Part shown: one piece after another, positions 1 through 10,000 of the stretch
Layout of the letters: the number at the start of each line of letters is the position of its first letter
Numbering within the stretch: position 1 is the first letter of the stretch
NCBI GenBank assembly: GCA_046154185.1
Contig: JBJXGE010000012.1
Span: 1-64,000 of the forward strand
DNA: 64,000 nucleotides
Direction of reading: 5' to 3'
DNA from: JBJXGE01 sp046154185
Lineage (GTDB): Bacteria; Planctomycetota; UBA8108; UBA1146; JAJFFE01
Notes under the pieces: model-generated
The model's input: the letters and a program-made list of their open reading frames with translations, nothing else
Database searches by the model: none
Told to the model about the DNA's origin: nothing
Position numbers and translations under genes: made by a program

Positions 1-168
1 CAACTTTGACCCTCTTTGTCCGGGCAGCCTCGGGTCACTCTTGCTCGCTCCTCCGTCGCGAAATCCTCAACGACCAGGCAGGTCGCCTCCGGTTTCGCTC
101 GGTCGCTCGCGACCAAGCCTAACCCAACTTGCCTCGAACCTAGCGGGCCAAGGTTACCTGACACGGCA

Positions 169-2706
169 CTAGTCCACCAAAGACCCATCGAAGAAGCCGA
201 CCAATTCACGCGGCCCGAATCTTATCTTGAACTCGACGTTGTCGTCTTCGCCTTCATCGACTTCCAGCGACAGCAACATCGACCAACAGTGGAAGTGCCG
301 CAGCACGCCGTACAACTGATTGACTTGCCGGCGGCGCCGCTGATCGTACTCGTAAAGCGCGATCGCCTCGTATTTCGCCGACGCGGCCCACCGAACTGAG
401 CCGGTCAAGGAGTGCTGTCGGTGTCGGTCGTAACGATTGCCAACGCTCAAGACCGTACCGCGCGCCGGTTCGTAGCTGACACTCCCGAGATAACGGTCGA
501 AGCGTCCGCCTTCCTCGACGTTGTACTCCGCGCGCTGCGCAACTCCGACCCCTGGATAAGGCGAGACCAGCAGCTCGCCCTTCAGCGGCCCCCACGAATC
601 CCGCGCGTTGTCGCGAACGGGATCCGGGAACAAGTCGATGGCAAGATCCGCTTCCAGCAGTTTGCGGTGGCGATTGAGCGCCGGCTCCTTCGCGTCCTTC
701 GGCAGCTCGCGCGCGAACACGTATTGCTTGAGCGCGAACGTGACGACTTCCTCTCGATCGACAGTCTCCGTAGCGTCAAAGGGAAACAACAGCGCCGGAT
801 CGACATTGTTCTCGAACCGCGATCGGTAGCGCAGTTCCGGCTCAATGATGTGCTTCAGCGCATCGGCGTTCCACAGGCGGCTTTGAAATGGAAACTGCTT
901 GCTCAAGTGCCACGCCAGATTGGCGCCGACGCCGACCGAGAATCGTTCGATGCGATTGCCGCGCTCGAGGTCCTCTTCCCAAACGGTTCCGCGTACTTCC
1001 GCCACTGGCCGCAGTCGACCGTACGTGCTGCGCCCGACGACATACGCGAGTCTGTTGCGCAAATCGGCGCGCGTCATCTGTTCGGACGGTAACGGACTGA
1101 GATCGTCGGGTTGAAAGCGCAAATAGGACGCGCGGGCGACGCTATCCAACGTGAAACCCGAGCTACCGAGCGGTCGCTCAACGACTAACAGACTGACTTC
1201 CGGTAAGCGTTCGACTTCCGTTCGATAGTTGACGATTCGCCGCTTCGCGAGCAGCGTTGCGGCGATGTCGTCGGCCAGCGGCTGCCGGACGTAGATGAGA
1301 TTCTCCGGGCGCTTTTCTCCGCGCGCCTCGGACTCGTAGTACTCGTTAAGAAAATTACGGTCGCTCTCGACCGCGTACTCGAGATCGACCCACGTGTTCG
1401 TGCGAAAACGCGCGCGCTGGTGCCAGCGTGTGCGATAGCGATCCTCGGTTTCGGGCATCAGATCGTTGCGGTCTTCGCCGCGATCATGGATGCCGAAGTA
1501 AGTCGCGCGACCGTAGAGATCGATGAAGCGCTCCGGCGCGCCGCTCCACTTCCGTGGCTTGTCGCCATACTCGAGTTCGACCCCGTAACCGGTCCCACGA
1601 GCCGAGAGATAGTCGAGCCGCAAACCGAGATCGAGGTCGCGCCGCCAGCCACGCGGCAACAACAAATTGCCGTTCCACAGCGTCTCGACGCGATTGCCGT
1701 ATTTGGAGGAGTTTGAGTACGCGATCCGGCGCAGCGGAATATAGCGATTCCACCGCGTATCCCAAGTGACTGACGGAATCGGCAGAATCGGACGCTCCCA
1801 GAGACGCAGCCGCACGCGCTCGAGTTCCAATGTGTAGCTGTTTCGAGATTCCTCCGCTGGCGCGGGTTCGTCGCTCGGATTCTGCGTCGCCTCGAGCTTG
1901 GCCGCGGCGAGCGACCAATGCGGAACCCCGAAGTCACAGGTCGTGATGCGAACGTCCTCGCCGAAAAAGCGCTTTGGTCCGACCGCGGCGCCAGGTCCCG
2001 ATTGGACACCGCTACCCGACTCGGCACTCGTTTCGGTCGCGACGTCAAACTGCTCGAGTTCCAGGGTTGCGGCGGCGATTGCCAAATGGTCGCCAGCCAG
2101 CCAAGCCGACTTCGAATCGTTGAGCGGCAGGAGGAAGTCGTCCATTCCCGCATCAAAATCGCGGCTCGGCCAAACGCCACCGGTCAAAAGCGGCTTGATG
2201 CGCTCGCGCTGGAATCGCTGGGGCTGATCCAAGGTCAGTCGTGTTTCGATGAGCTTTGCGGTGCGCTTAGCGCCATCGATGAAGATCGCATCGGCACGCA
2301 ACACTTGCCCGGCGACCGTGAGCAGAATGTTGCCTTCGCAATAAATCTTGAAGCTCGCGGGCGTCGCGTCCGCCGGCGCCGTGGCTGTGCGCGAAAAGAG
2401 TCCGGGCTTCAACACCACTATCGCGGCGCGATCCGCGAGCAGCTCGAAACCGACGCCCGTCAGCCGAAAATTGCCGATACCGATCCAGGTCAGCCGATCC
2501 TCGGAAAAACCAAAGGTCGAGTCGTCGGCGACCGGAAGCTCGGGAAAAATGCGCGCAAAAACGTCCGACCAAGGGGGTTCCTTGGGCTTGTCTTTCGCAG
2601 GCGGGTCAGCAGCCGGAAGCTGCGCGCACAAGAGTTGCGGAGACAGCAGCGGCAATAACGCGACCAACACTCGCCCCAACACAAGCGCGATTTTCGCTAA
2701 CCGCAC
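169..2706 (-). CDS. lptD: LptD-like LPS-assembly outer membrane protein
   Basis: Predicted outer-membrane beta-barrel that inserts lipopolysaccharide into the outer leaflet, normally with LptE. The 845 residues begin with a signal peptide (hydrophobic residues about 5-28, cleavage near LCA/Q). An OstA-type beta-jellyroll region follows at about 110-300 (strand patterns such as FKIYCEGNILL and YTLELERVRLRL). The rest, about 320-845, is a long series of alternating, aromatic-rich strands typical of LptD_C. The length is close to that of E. coli LptD (about 780). The start is GTG, with a GGGGGA stretch upstream. The gene stands alone, with no lptE, surA or bam gene nearby. The C-terminus (…GFFDGSLVD) lacks the usual final aromatic residue. 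The family call rests on architecture and is fairly secure; the exact substrate is inferred. Confidence 0.75.
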   Translation of the reverse strand: MRLAKIALVLGRVLVALLPLLSPQLLCAQLPAADPPAKDKPKEPPWSDVFARIFPELPVADDSTFGFSEDRLTWIGIGNFRLTGVGFELLADRAAIVVLKPGLFSRTATAPADATPASFKIYCEGNILLTVAGQVLRADAIFIDGAKRTAKLIETRLTLDQPQRFQRERIKPLLTGGVWPSRDFDAGMDDFLLPLNDSKSAWLAGDHLAIAAATLELEQFDVATETSAESGSGVQSGPGAAVGPKRFFGEDVRITTCDFGVPHWSLAAAKLEATQNPSDEPAPAEESRNSYTLELERVRLRLWERPILPIPSVTWDTRWNRYIPLRRIAYSNSSKYGNRVETLWNGNLLLPRGWRRDLDLGLRLDYLSARGTGYGVELEYGDKPRKWSGAPERFIDLYGRATYFGIHDRGEDRNDLMPETEDRYRTRWHQRARFRTNTWVDLEYAVESDRNFLNEYYESEARGEKRPENLIYVRQPLADDIAATLLAKRRIVNYRTEVERLPEVSLLVVERPLGSSGFTLDSVARASYLRFQPDDLSPLPSEQMTRADLRNRLAYVVGRSTYGRLRPVAEVRGTVWEEDLERGNRIERFSVGVGANLAWHLSKQFPFQSRLWNADALKHIIEPELRYRSRFENNVDPALLFPFDATETVDREEVVTFALKQYVFARELPKDAKEPALNRHRKLLEADLAIDLFPDPVRDNARDSWGPLKGELLVSPYPGVGVAQRAEYNVEEGGRFDRYLGSVSYEPARGTVLSVGNRYDRHRQHSLTGSVRWAASAKYEAIALYEYDQRRRRQVNQLYGVLRHFHCWSMLLSLEVDEGEDDNVEFKIRFGPRELVGFFDGSLVD

Positions 2707-2796
2707 TCGTCACCGTCCCCCGTCGAGTGTCGACCTATCGCTCCGGGGCTCGTTCGTTCGTTGCGTTCGTTGCGCCTCTTCCCCAAGCGTTGCGGG

Positions 2797-2824
2797 ATGG
2801 TAGTTCGTCGCCAGGCGAAGTCAA
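2797..2824 (-). promoter_or_regulatory. Candidate sigma70 promoter for the lptD-like gene
   Basis: On the minus strand TTGACT (2819-2824) is separated by 16 nt from TACCAT (2797-2802), about 90 nt upstream of the GTG start. The -35 matches consensus at 5 of 6 positions; the -10 is weak at 4 of 6. Confidence 0.4.
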
Positions 2825-2920
2825 CCGCTGTGACGGTAGTGGATTGCGTCGCAAGAAACGAAGCGACGCGGCGACCGTGCCAGCACGGGCGCCGCGCCAC
2901 ATCGAAGCTGCGCGCGAATT

Positions 2921-4660
2921 CTACTTGCGAGCCGAAACGCGAACTTGCAGCAAGAAATTAATCAGCAGGTTCTCGATGGTCGCCTCATTGTGCGATGAGT
3001 TCTGCTTGCCAAAGTGCGACAACACATGCAGCACGCGTCCGCGACCGGGCGCGAAGGTGATCGCGACCGCGGTGTCCGTGGTCTGCGATTTCAGGTCGTC
3101 GCTCGTGATCAACATGACGACGTCTTTTTTTGCACGCATGCCGATCGCATGGCTCTCGTTGTCGATTTTCCACTCGTGTTTGATGGCTTTGATGTCGGGA
3201 TCATCGAATTGCTCATCGGACGGCAGCGGCTGCTCCGGATCGACCGCCGTTTTCCCGCCGCTCTTGGTCGCGACATCACCCATGTCGTCTTCCTCCGCGG
3301 GATCGTATTTCTTCTTCGCTACGTCTTCCTCGTCGGCCTCGACCGCTTCCCAGTCGACGTCCGAGAGATCGATCGGCGGCACAAAAACGCCACGGAGCAG
3401 AGTATTGGTGGTTTGCCCTTTGGATGGGCGAATCGCGACATGAGACTCCGTCAACTTGTCGCCGGCGGCGACGTATTTCGGCCACAACGGCGCCAGCACT
3501 TCGACCATGACCCAGTCTTCGCTGAACAACAACCCGCCTTTTTCGACCCACGCGCGAATTTTCTCCAGCGCGGGCTGCTTCATTTTGAATTGCACGGTGT
3601 CGTGAGGATTCGGCCCCATACAACGATGCAGGCGATTGCCGACGAACGCGCCGGCCGAGTGGCCAGGCGACTGACAAAACTCGTGGATCTGCGTGCAGTT
3701 GATGATGACGGCCGCGAAACCGTCTAACGAGAAGGTCGGCTCTTCGAGTCGCTCTTTCAGCGCTTCAGTGTGTGGGATCCCGAGCCGCGCCAACACTTCC
3801 TCGATGTGATCGTTGTTGGTGTCGACACCGTTGCGCGCAATCGGACCCTTGACCACCAATACCTTCCCCGGCGGCAAGGACTCGAGACCGATGAACTCCG
3901 CTTGCCGAACCGGATCGAGATCGCGAGCGACGCCGGTCCGGCCTTCTTGATTTTCCGCTTCTTCGCGAAGCACGCGGAGGCCGCGGCTGCGATTGACTTC
4001 CCACCAATTGTTCCAGTTCTCATAGTTGTCGCCGAGTGCTTGATGCGTGAGGGCCTCGAGCGCATGGATGAGCCGCGGGCGCAATTCGCTGAATTCCTTC
4101 TTGGCTTCGAGCGCATACGCCGCGAGCAGTACGTCGACCGTGCGACGCACGGGAATCTGCGCGGCCATGTCGATGGCCATGAGCTGCATGTCGACCGGGC
4201 AACCTTCGAGCACGCGCCGGATGACCCGATTCACATATTTCGTACGTTTTGACTGGAGCGCATGTAGAAGGTCGCGCGCGATCGGACGCGTACGATACTG
4301 CACCAGAAACTCACCCATCTCGGAGTAGGCGAGCGGCCGATTGAACGCCGCGGCCCCTTCGATGAGCGCCCAGTACCAAGTCTCTTCTTCGGGCGGAAGC
4401 TGGTTCGCGAGCTCGAGCACACCGCGCACCGGATCGGGGGAATTGAATTTCGCGATTCTCTCGAGTAACTCGCGTAGGCCAGTCGCGTCGCCGGCTTGCA
4501 CGGACTGTTTCAGTAACGCGCGGATCTCCTTCGCGGATGGACCTGTGCCTCCGCCGGCGGGCTGCTCGGCGGGCGGCTCCGTTGGCGGCGTCGGCGCATC
4601 CTGCACCGTCGCGCCGACAGCGCCGATCAAAAGCAACAAACTGAAAAGGGCGACTCGCAT
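2921..4660 (-). CDS. Exported protein with helical-repeat N-terminal half and GATase-like C-terminal domain (DUF4159-like)
   Basis: Function unknown. The chosen start is the second Met (MRVALFSLLLLIG…), because GGAG lies 6 nt before it and a clear signal peptide follows; the longer ORF would begin at 4672. The mature protein has a Pro/Ala-rich linker, then an all-helical region (about residues 45-235) resembling HEAT-type repeats. A C-terminal alpha/beta region (about 260-579) follows, with strands such as GKVLVVKGPIARNG, FAAVIINC and a late GRVLHVLSHFGKQ segment. That layout resembles the class-I-glutaminase-like DUF4159 domain common in planctomycetes. There is an acidic insert (EADEEDVAKKKYDPAEEDD) near residue 430. 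No catalytic triad was identified, so a structural or binding role is as likely as an enzymatic one. It is monocistronic by spacing. Confidence 0.7.
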   Translation of the reverse strand: MRVALFSLLLLIGAVGATVQDAPTPPTEPPAEQPAGGGTGPSAKEIRALLKQSVQAGDATGLRELLERIAKFNSPDPVRGVLELANQLPPEEETWYWALIEGAAAFNRPLAYSEMGEFLVQYRTRPIARDLLHALQSKRTKYVNRVIRRVLEGCPVDMQLMAIDMAAQIPVRRTVDVLLAAYALEAKKEFSELRPRLIHALEALTHQALGDNYENWNNWWEVNRSRGLRVLREEAENQEGRTGVARDLDPVRQAEFIGLESLPPGKVLVVKGPIARNGVDTNNDHIEEVLARLGIPHTEALKERLEEPTFSLDGFAAVIINCTQIHEFCQSPGHSAGAFVGNRLHRCMGPNPHDTVQFKMKQPALEKIRAWVEKGGLLFSEDWVMVEVLAPLWPKYVAAGDKLTESHVAIRPSKGQTTNTLLRGVFVPPIDLSDVDWEAVEADEEDVAKKKYDPAEEDDMGDVATKSGGKTAVDPEQPLPSDEQFDDPDIKAIKHEWKIDNESHAIGMRAKKDVVMLITSDDLKSQTTDTAVAITFAPGRGRVLHVLSHFGKQNSSHNEATIENLLINFLLQVRVSARK

Positions 4661-5132
4661 GCGGTACTCCATCTTTCTTCGGAGATCTTTCAGCAGGGAT
4701 CTTTCCTTAGAATCACTTCCTCAAACCAACTGCGCACTCAGACGCGCGGCCGACGCTCGCGCGCCTCGACCGCTCCCCGGCGACGCGGCGATTATAGGCA
4801 GAGATCGGACGCACTGCATCCATGGACCTTCTGGAGCGCATCCGACCCACAACGCGGAGGGCAAAGGGCCGGCGACCCGGCAGCCGGCCAGCGTTGTGCG
4901 ACGATGACCGTCTGTACGGAGGGCGCCAGGAAGTGATGGTGACTGGAAAGACGACGCAATTCTCGTGTCCGCTGCTTCAGCCGTCCGCTCCGCGCGCCGA
5001 TTCGGGCGACGCGAATCGGCTTACGCGTGAACATGGACTAGCCGACTCTGCCGCCGCGAGCAGAACCTGAAGGGTCCGACCGCACAAAGCCCGGGATTGG
5101 CCGGGTCGGCCGGCCCGGCGGCGTACCCCGGG
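4661..5132. other. 472-bp intergenic region without a recognisable gene
   Basis: It lies between two minus-strand genes. Seen here: the TATAAT at 4791-4796, and a GC-rich inverted repeat GGCCGGC…GCCGGCC (4867-4889) with no U-tract. Short ORFs on either strand have no recognisable content. It probably holds the leader and promoter of the downstream gene. Confidence 0.6.
4791..4796 (-). promoter_or_regulatory. Consensus -10 element (TATAAT) upstream of the DUF4159-like gene
   Basis: A perfect TATAAT reads on the minus strand about 130 nt before the gene start. No good -35 hexamer sits 16-18 nt further upstream, so this is only a candidate. Confidence 0.35.
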
Positions 5133-6884
5133 TTACGGCTTATCCGTCAACAACCGATCGAAAACGATTCGGGTGACTTCGAAATCACGGAAAGTCGGGT
5201 CGATGTGGTACCACGCCACCTTACCCTGCCGATCGATGACCACGACCGTCGGCGTGCCGATCGGCACGTTATAGGCTTCGAACATCGGGAGCGGAAACGT
5301 CGTGCCTTCGCCGAGCGGCAGCGCGATGGGAAACGTGAGCCCCAAGCGATCGGCCTCGGCCTGGATCAACGCAATCTGCTTCTCGGGCGTTTGATTGCCC
5401 TGCGGAACCGCGAGCCAAGCGACACGCAATCCACGCGACCAGTTTTCGACCAACATCTCCTGCAACGCCTGTGAAAAGTCATCCGAGCGCCCAAACTTGT
5501 AGGGACAAAAGAACAACACCACCACGTTGCCGAGTTCCGCCTTGAGATCGAAAACGGCGTCATTGAGCCAGCGCCCTTTGACGAGATCGATGGGTGGCGC
5601 GGGCTTCCCGTGGAGTTTGGCCATGGCGTCGCGCATGCGCGGCGTCCGTTGCACGAGAGTCACGCGGCCGACTTGCCCGATCGTGTTGTCCTTCATCTTC
5701 GCGTCCAAGAAATCGATCGACTTCTGGAACGCTGCCGCAGCGAGTTCCGCGCGACCGAGGACGTAGTTGGCGAAGCCCACGAAAAAGTCATGTTGCTCGA
5801 GGTTGGTAGCGAAATCCTGACGCGTGATCGAATCCGTGAACTGAAAATCGTAGCCCGGGATCTTCTCCCCTTTGGCGCCAAAGCGATTGAATTCGTCGTA
5901 TTTCGCCATGTGGGCAAGCGCCTCTTCGGGTCGCCCCGCCCAGAGTAGCATTTTTCTTTTGCCATCGATTGCGTGCGGCACGAAACGGGATGACGGGTAC
6001 TTCTGGAGGAAGAGATCGCACATCGCGATGCCGTCGATGGCGGATCGATTCTTCTCATACGCGCCGATCAAGGACATCAACATCTCTGGAGCCTCATCGA
6101 CGTCCGGAAACTCCTTCAACAGTCGGCGGTAGTGCTCGATCATCGGACCAAAGCGGTTCTCGACGAACATCGCGTGGCCGCGGACTTTCTCGATTTTGAG
6201 CTTCAAAGCTGGCGGCGGATTGAGCGACAGCGCTTTCAGCGCGGCGCGCTCGGCGCGCGCGAGATACTCGTGCGCCACCTTCTGGGTCCACTCGAGCGGC
6301 GGGTTGCCGGGGCTATCGCTGCCAGGCGCTTGATAGAGCTTGCCGCGTTCGGCTTTGTACCGAGCCTCATTCATGACCGTGAGTTTTGCGTAGATATAGA
6401 GCACCTCAGCGGACGCGGGAGTCTCCGGGAACTTCTCGTTATAGGCTTCGCAATACTCGAAGAGCTGATCGACGATGCGATTCAAGGTTTCAGCGGGCAT
6501 ACGAGTGTTGCTGCGGAGGTCCTCCGGGATGCGTTTGAATTCCGCTTGGATTCGCGCGAGCAACTCCGGCTCGGTCTCCGGCATCTGTTGCGCGGCTTTC
6601 TCGCGCTCGAGGTCCTTTTTTAGCTCATCGAGCGGCGCCGGCGGCGGCACGGGCGGGGTTGACGGCGTCGTGGGCGCCCCCGGCTCACTCTTCGGGGGCG
6701 ACGTCGGCTGTGGAGATGTTTGCGGTGGTGGCGCCGCGGGCGGTGTCAGGGTCGGAGTCGCCGGCGCCGGTGCGAGCGCTGCCGCCGTGTCGAGATGGTT
6801 CGGGGCGCGAGTGCACGCACTCGGAAACAAGCACAACGCGACGAAAACGCTCGAGGCGCTCGCTCGCAGAAATTGAGACATCAT
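5133..6884 (-). CDS. Lipoprotein with TPR-like helices and C-terminal redoxin-like domain
   Basis: Predicted envelope lipoprotein of 583 residues. The N-terminus (…VALCLFPSAC) is a type-II signal peptide, though Pro at -3 makes the lipobox imperfect. A long Pro/Ala/Thr-rich linker follows (about 30-85), then helical TPR-like repeats (about 110-400). The last 160 residues form a thioredoxin-fold domain: VVVLFFCPYKFG occupies the usual active-site position, IGTPTVVVIDRQGKVAWYH is the cis-Pro strand. The active site has a single Cys and no CXXC, so disulfide exchange of the classical kind is unlikely; peroxiredoxin-like or purely structural roles are possible. The start is set by GGAG 6 nt before ATG. 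A good promoter lies upstream (6979-7007). Related TlpA/redoxin-TPR proteins are frequent in planctomycetes; the substrate is unknown. Confidence 0.75.
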   Translation of the reverse strand: MMSQFLRASASSVFVALCLFPSACTRAPNHLDTAAALAPAPATPTLTPPAAPPPQTSPQPTSPPKSEPGAPTTPSTPPVPPPAPLDELKKDLEREKAAQQMPETEPELLARIQAEFKRIPEDLRSNTRMPAETLNRIVDQLFEYCEAYNEKFPETPASAEVLYIYAKLTVMNEARYKAERGKLYQAPGSDSPGNPPLEWTQKVAHEYLARAERAALKALSLNPPPALKLKIEKVRGHAMFVENRFGPMIEHYRRLLKEFPDVDEAPEMLMSLIGAYEKNRSAIDGIAMCDLFLQKYPSSRFVPHAIDGKRKMLLWAGRPEEALAHMAKYDEFNRFGAKGEKIPGYDFQFTDSITRQDFATNLEQHDFFVGFANYVLGRAELAAAAFQKSIDFLDAKMKDNTIGQVGRVTLVQRTPRMRDAMAKLHGKPAPPIDLVKGRWLNDAVFDLKAELGNVVVLFFCPYKFGRSDDFSQALQEMLVENWSRGLRVAWLAVPQGNQTPEKQIALIQAEADRLGLTFPIALPLGEGTTFPLPMFEAYNVPIGTPTVVVIDRQGKVAWYHIDPTFRDFEVTRIVFDRLLTDKP

Positions 6885-6978
6885 GGTTTTCTCCTCGGCG
6901 GGTCAGCCGGCGAATTCGATCGGAAGAGGTCCTCAAGTACCTGACTTGGCGCTGAATTCGGAACGACTCGAGACTCGT

Positions 6979-7007
6979 ACAATACGCAGCCCACAACTCG
7001 CTGCCAA
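6979..7007 (-). promoter_or_regulatory. Candidate sigma70 promoter for the TPR/redoxin lipoprotein
   Basis: Minus strand TTGGCA (7002-7007), 17-nt spacer, TATTGT (6979-6984). It lies about 95 nt before the ATG at 6884. Confidence 0.55.
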
Positions 7008-7079
7008 GAAAGTATCGCATCTTTGAAGCAGGTTAGAGGTTGGTGGCGATGCCCCGACTCGGATCGAGCCGGGCCGCGG

Positions 7080-10000
7080 TCACTCGCTCGAGTGCAAATC
7101 CACGTGCGCGGCTTGCCGTTCACGGACTTCGACCTCGACGCTCGCGGTCGGCGTTCGGGTGCCGGTCGGAAGGAAGCGTAGTTCGTAACTCCCGGCGGCG
7201 AGCCCCGCGACGCGATAGCGACCTTCGGCATCGACGGTCGCGTTGCGGCGCTCCGAGCCGGTCAGCGCACGCACCACGATGCGACCTTCGGCGACGCGCC
7301 GCCCGGCGCGATCGAAGACCGTGCCGTCGATCTCCGCGCCGCGATCGAGCTGGATCTGCCATTCGCGCTCGCTGCCGCGCACGGCGACCGCCACGCTCTC
7401 GAAGACGGCGGTCAAGTACTCGGCGTGCCGTACCTCGACTTCATACTCGCCCTCGCTGAGACCGGTCACTTCGAAGCTGCCATCCGCTTGACTCGTACCC
7501 GATTGTCCACGCCCCTCGCGCCGACCGGCCGGATCCGCTTCGGCGCGTCGCCCCGGCACTGGCCTCGCCGCCGGCGTCGGAGTGGCGGTCGTTTCGTCAG
7601 TCGTTTTCTTTGCGCGTGCCTGCACGCGCGCTTCGGCGATCGGCTTGCCGGCGGCATCCGTCACGCGACCGATGAGCCGCGGTCCAGCCTTGAGCGCAAA
7701 CTCGATCGTCGGCGCCGAGGATGCCGTCACATTCACGGGTTCCAACACGCTTGACGCGTAGCCCGACGCTTCGGCGGTGAACCGATAGACGCCGATCGCC
7801 AAAGCGCGGTGCGTAAAAACACCGTCGCCATTCGTCGCGGCACGCGGCGCGCGGCCGCGATCCGCGCCGTCCGAGAGCGTGCTCAGGAGTTCGGCGCGCA
7901 CGACCGCGCGCGGAATCGGCGCGAACGTCGTGCTGTCGATGACCGTGCCGACGACATCAAATGCGAAGGGAAGTTGAATCACGAGCGACTCCCCCTCGGG
8001 GAGCACACCGGACTCCTGAACATCGCCGAAACCTTCTGCGCTTACCGACACGTCGACCGCTTCGTTCGCGAGTTGGCCGATCACAAATTCTCCGGCCGCA
8101 CTCGTCGTGCTCGCTTGCGAACCGCTGTTTGGACCGCGAGCGCGCACCAGGGCGCCGGCGATGCCCTGGCCTTGCATGTCGACGACGACGCCGCGGAGTC
8201 GCTTCGCGCGTTCGAGGTTCACGTCCAAATACGTCTCGACTTCGTAGACTAACTCGACCGGATCGACGACCCGCTGCGCAAACGAGCGGGCGTTTACGCG
8301 CAGCGAATACTTGCCGCTTTCGAGACCGCCGAGTCGATAGCTGCCGTCTTCGGCGCTGCGCGTCGAACTGCCGCGCCGGCGGCGCTGCTGCGCCGTGTCG
8401 GCTAGTTCCGTAGTGAAACCCTCGCCCCGTCCGGTGGTCGCGCGATCCCCGCCGCCGCGTGTTCGACCGCCGCCGGATTCCAACGCGATTTCGGCGCCTG
8501 CGATCGCGAGACCATCGGCCCCGAGGACTCGTCCCGTGATGCTCGCGCCAAGACTGAGCTGAATCTTCACGCCGGCTACATCGACGCCGTTCACCGCGAC
8601 TCCCGAGACCTGGCCTTCGATGAAACCATTCAATGTCGCCGTGACGTTCCAATTCCCGCTGGTCGCGGGCAACTCCAAGTCGAAGTGACCATCGTCGCTC
8701 GAGAATCCGGTCGCGGCGCGGCGCGTGCTGCTATTTTCATCGCGGTTGAGGAATCGCATGCGACCGCCGCCGTCGTCGCGCGCATCCTCCTGTGTCGCGC
8801 GCACGCGTGCGCCAGCGAGCGGCTCGCCACGCGGTCCGATCACGATACCCGCAAGGCGGAGCGCAGGTTCGAGCGCAAGATCCCCCAACTCGCCCGGCGC
8901 GACGATGGACTCTTGCAGCGCGGCGTACCCGCGGGCGCGGATGCTCAAACGGTGATCACCGGCCTCGAGACCGCGCAGTGTAAACAAACCGTCGGTCGTG
9001 GTCGTCGCCCCGGCGGAGTCGAGCCGCGCCGTAAACCCGCGCATCCCCGCTCGACCGCCGCGGTCTGCGGCGCGCGCGTTCACACGCGCGCCCGCGATCG
9101 GTTCGCCAACGGCATCGACGACACGTCCACTCACGACGTTGCCGGCGTTGAGCACGACGGCGACCGGACCGGCGCTCGCCGCGTATTCGAGCGCGAACGG
9201 CGCATACTCCGCATGACTGAAGTTGAGCGTGTAGTCGCCCGCCGGTAGCCGATCGAGCGTGAACTCGCCGCGGCGGTCGGTCGAAGTCATGAGACCCTCG
9301 GCCATCCCGATGTTTCGCAGCAGCGAATCGCGGCGGTTCGAAGGCATCGCTCTGACTTCGACTTCGGCGATCGGCTTGCCGTCGCGATCGGTCACGCGAC
9401 CGGTGATCGGGTCACTCGGATCGAGCAACACCTCGACCGATTGCGGCACTTCCGCGATGGTCTCAACGCTCTCGAGTTGCGCCGGGGTGAAGCCCGCCGC
9501 GCTCGCTTGCAAACGGAATAGACCCGGACGCAAGCCCGCAAACGAAAAACGACCGTTCGCATCAGTCAACGCGCGCGGCTGTGCGCTGAGAAATCGTTGC
9601 ATGCCGCGGCCGAGTTCTTCATCCGACAAACGGACTTCGGCGCCGACGACTGGCCCGCCATCCGCGAGCACCACACCCGACAACATCGCGCCAGGCTCGA
9701 GCGCAACGTCAAAGATCGCGACGTCTGGAATGGAAACGGTTTTCTCGACGCTCGCCCACGGGAGCGCGGCGGCGTGCATCGAATACGAGAACGCCGGAAT
9801 TCCGGTGAAAGAGTAGGCGCCATCGCTGGCGCTCGTCGTTTCGAAGTCTCGGGGGTTCAGTAGCAACAAGAGGAGATCATCGAAGCGGGTGAACGCACCG
9901 CCACCGCCGCCAAAGCCCGTTCCGCCGCCGACGAGTTGCACGCTGAGCGCGAGCTGCGCTTGCGAAACACCGCCGCCGTTAGGATCCGTTACCCGGCCCG

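Noticed and set aside
1..168. Plus-strand ORF at the left edge
   Set aside because: It overlaps lptD antisense and shows no protein-like features; I see no gene in these bases.
4867..4889. GGCCGGC…GCCGGCC inverted repeat as terminator between two minus-strand genes
   Set aside because: No U-tract follows on either strand, so it is only a GC-rich hairpin.
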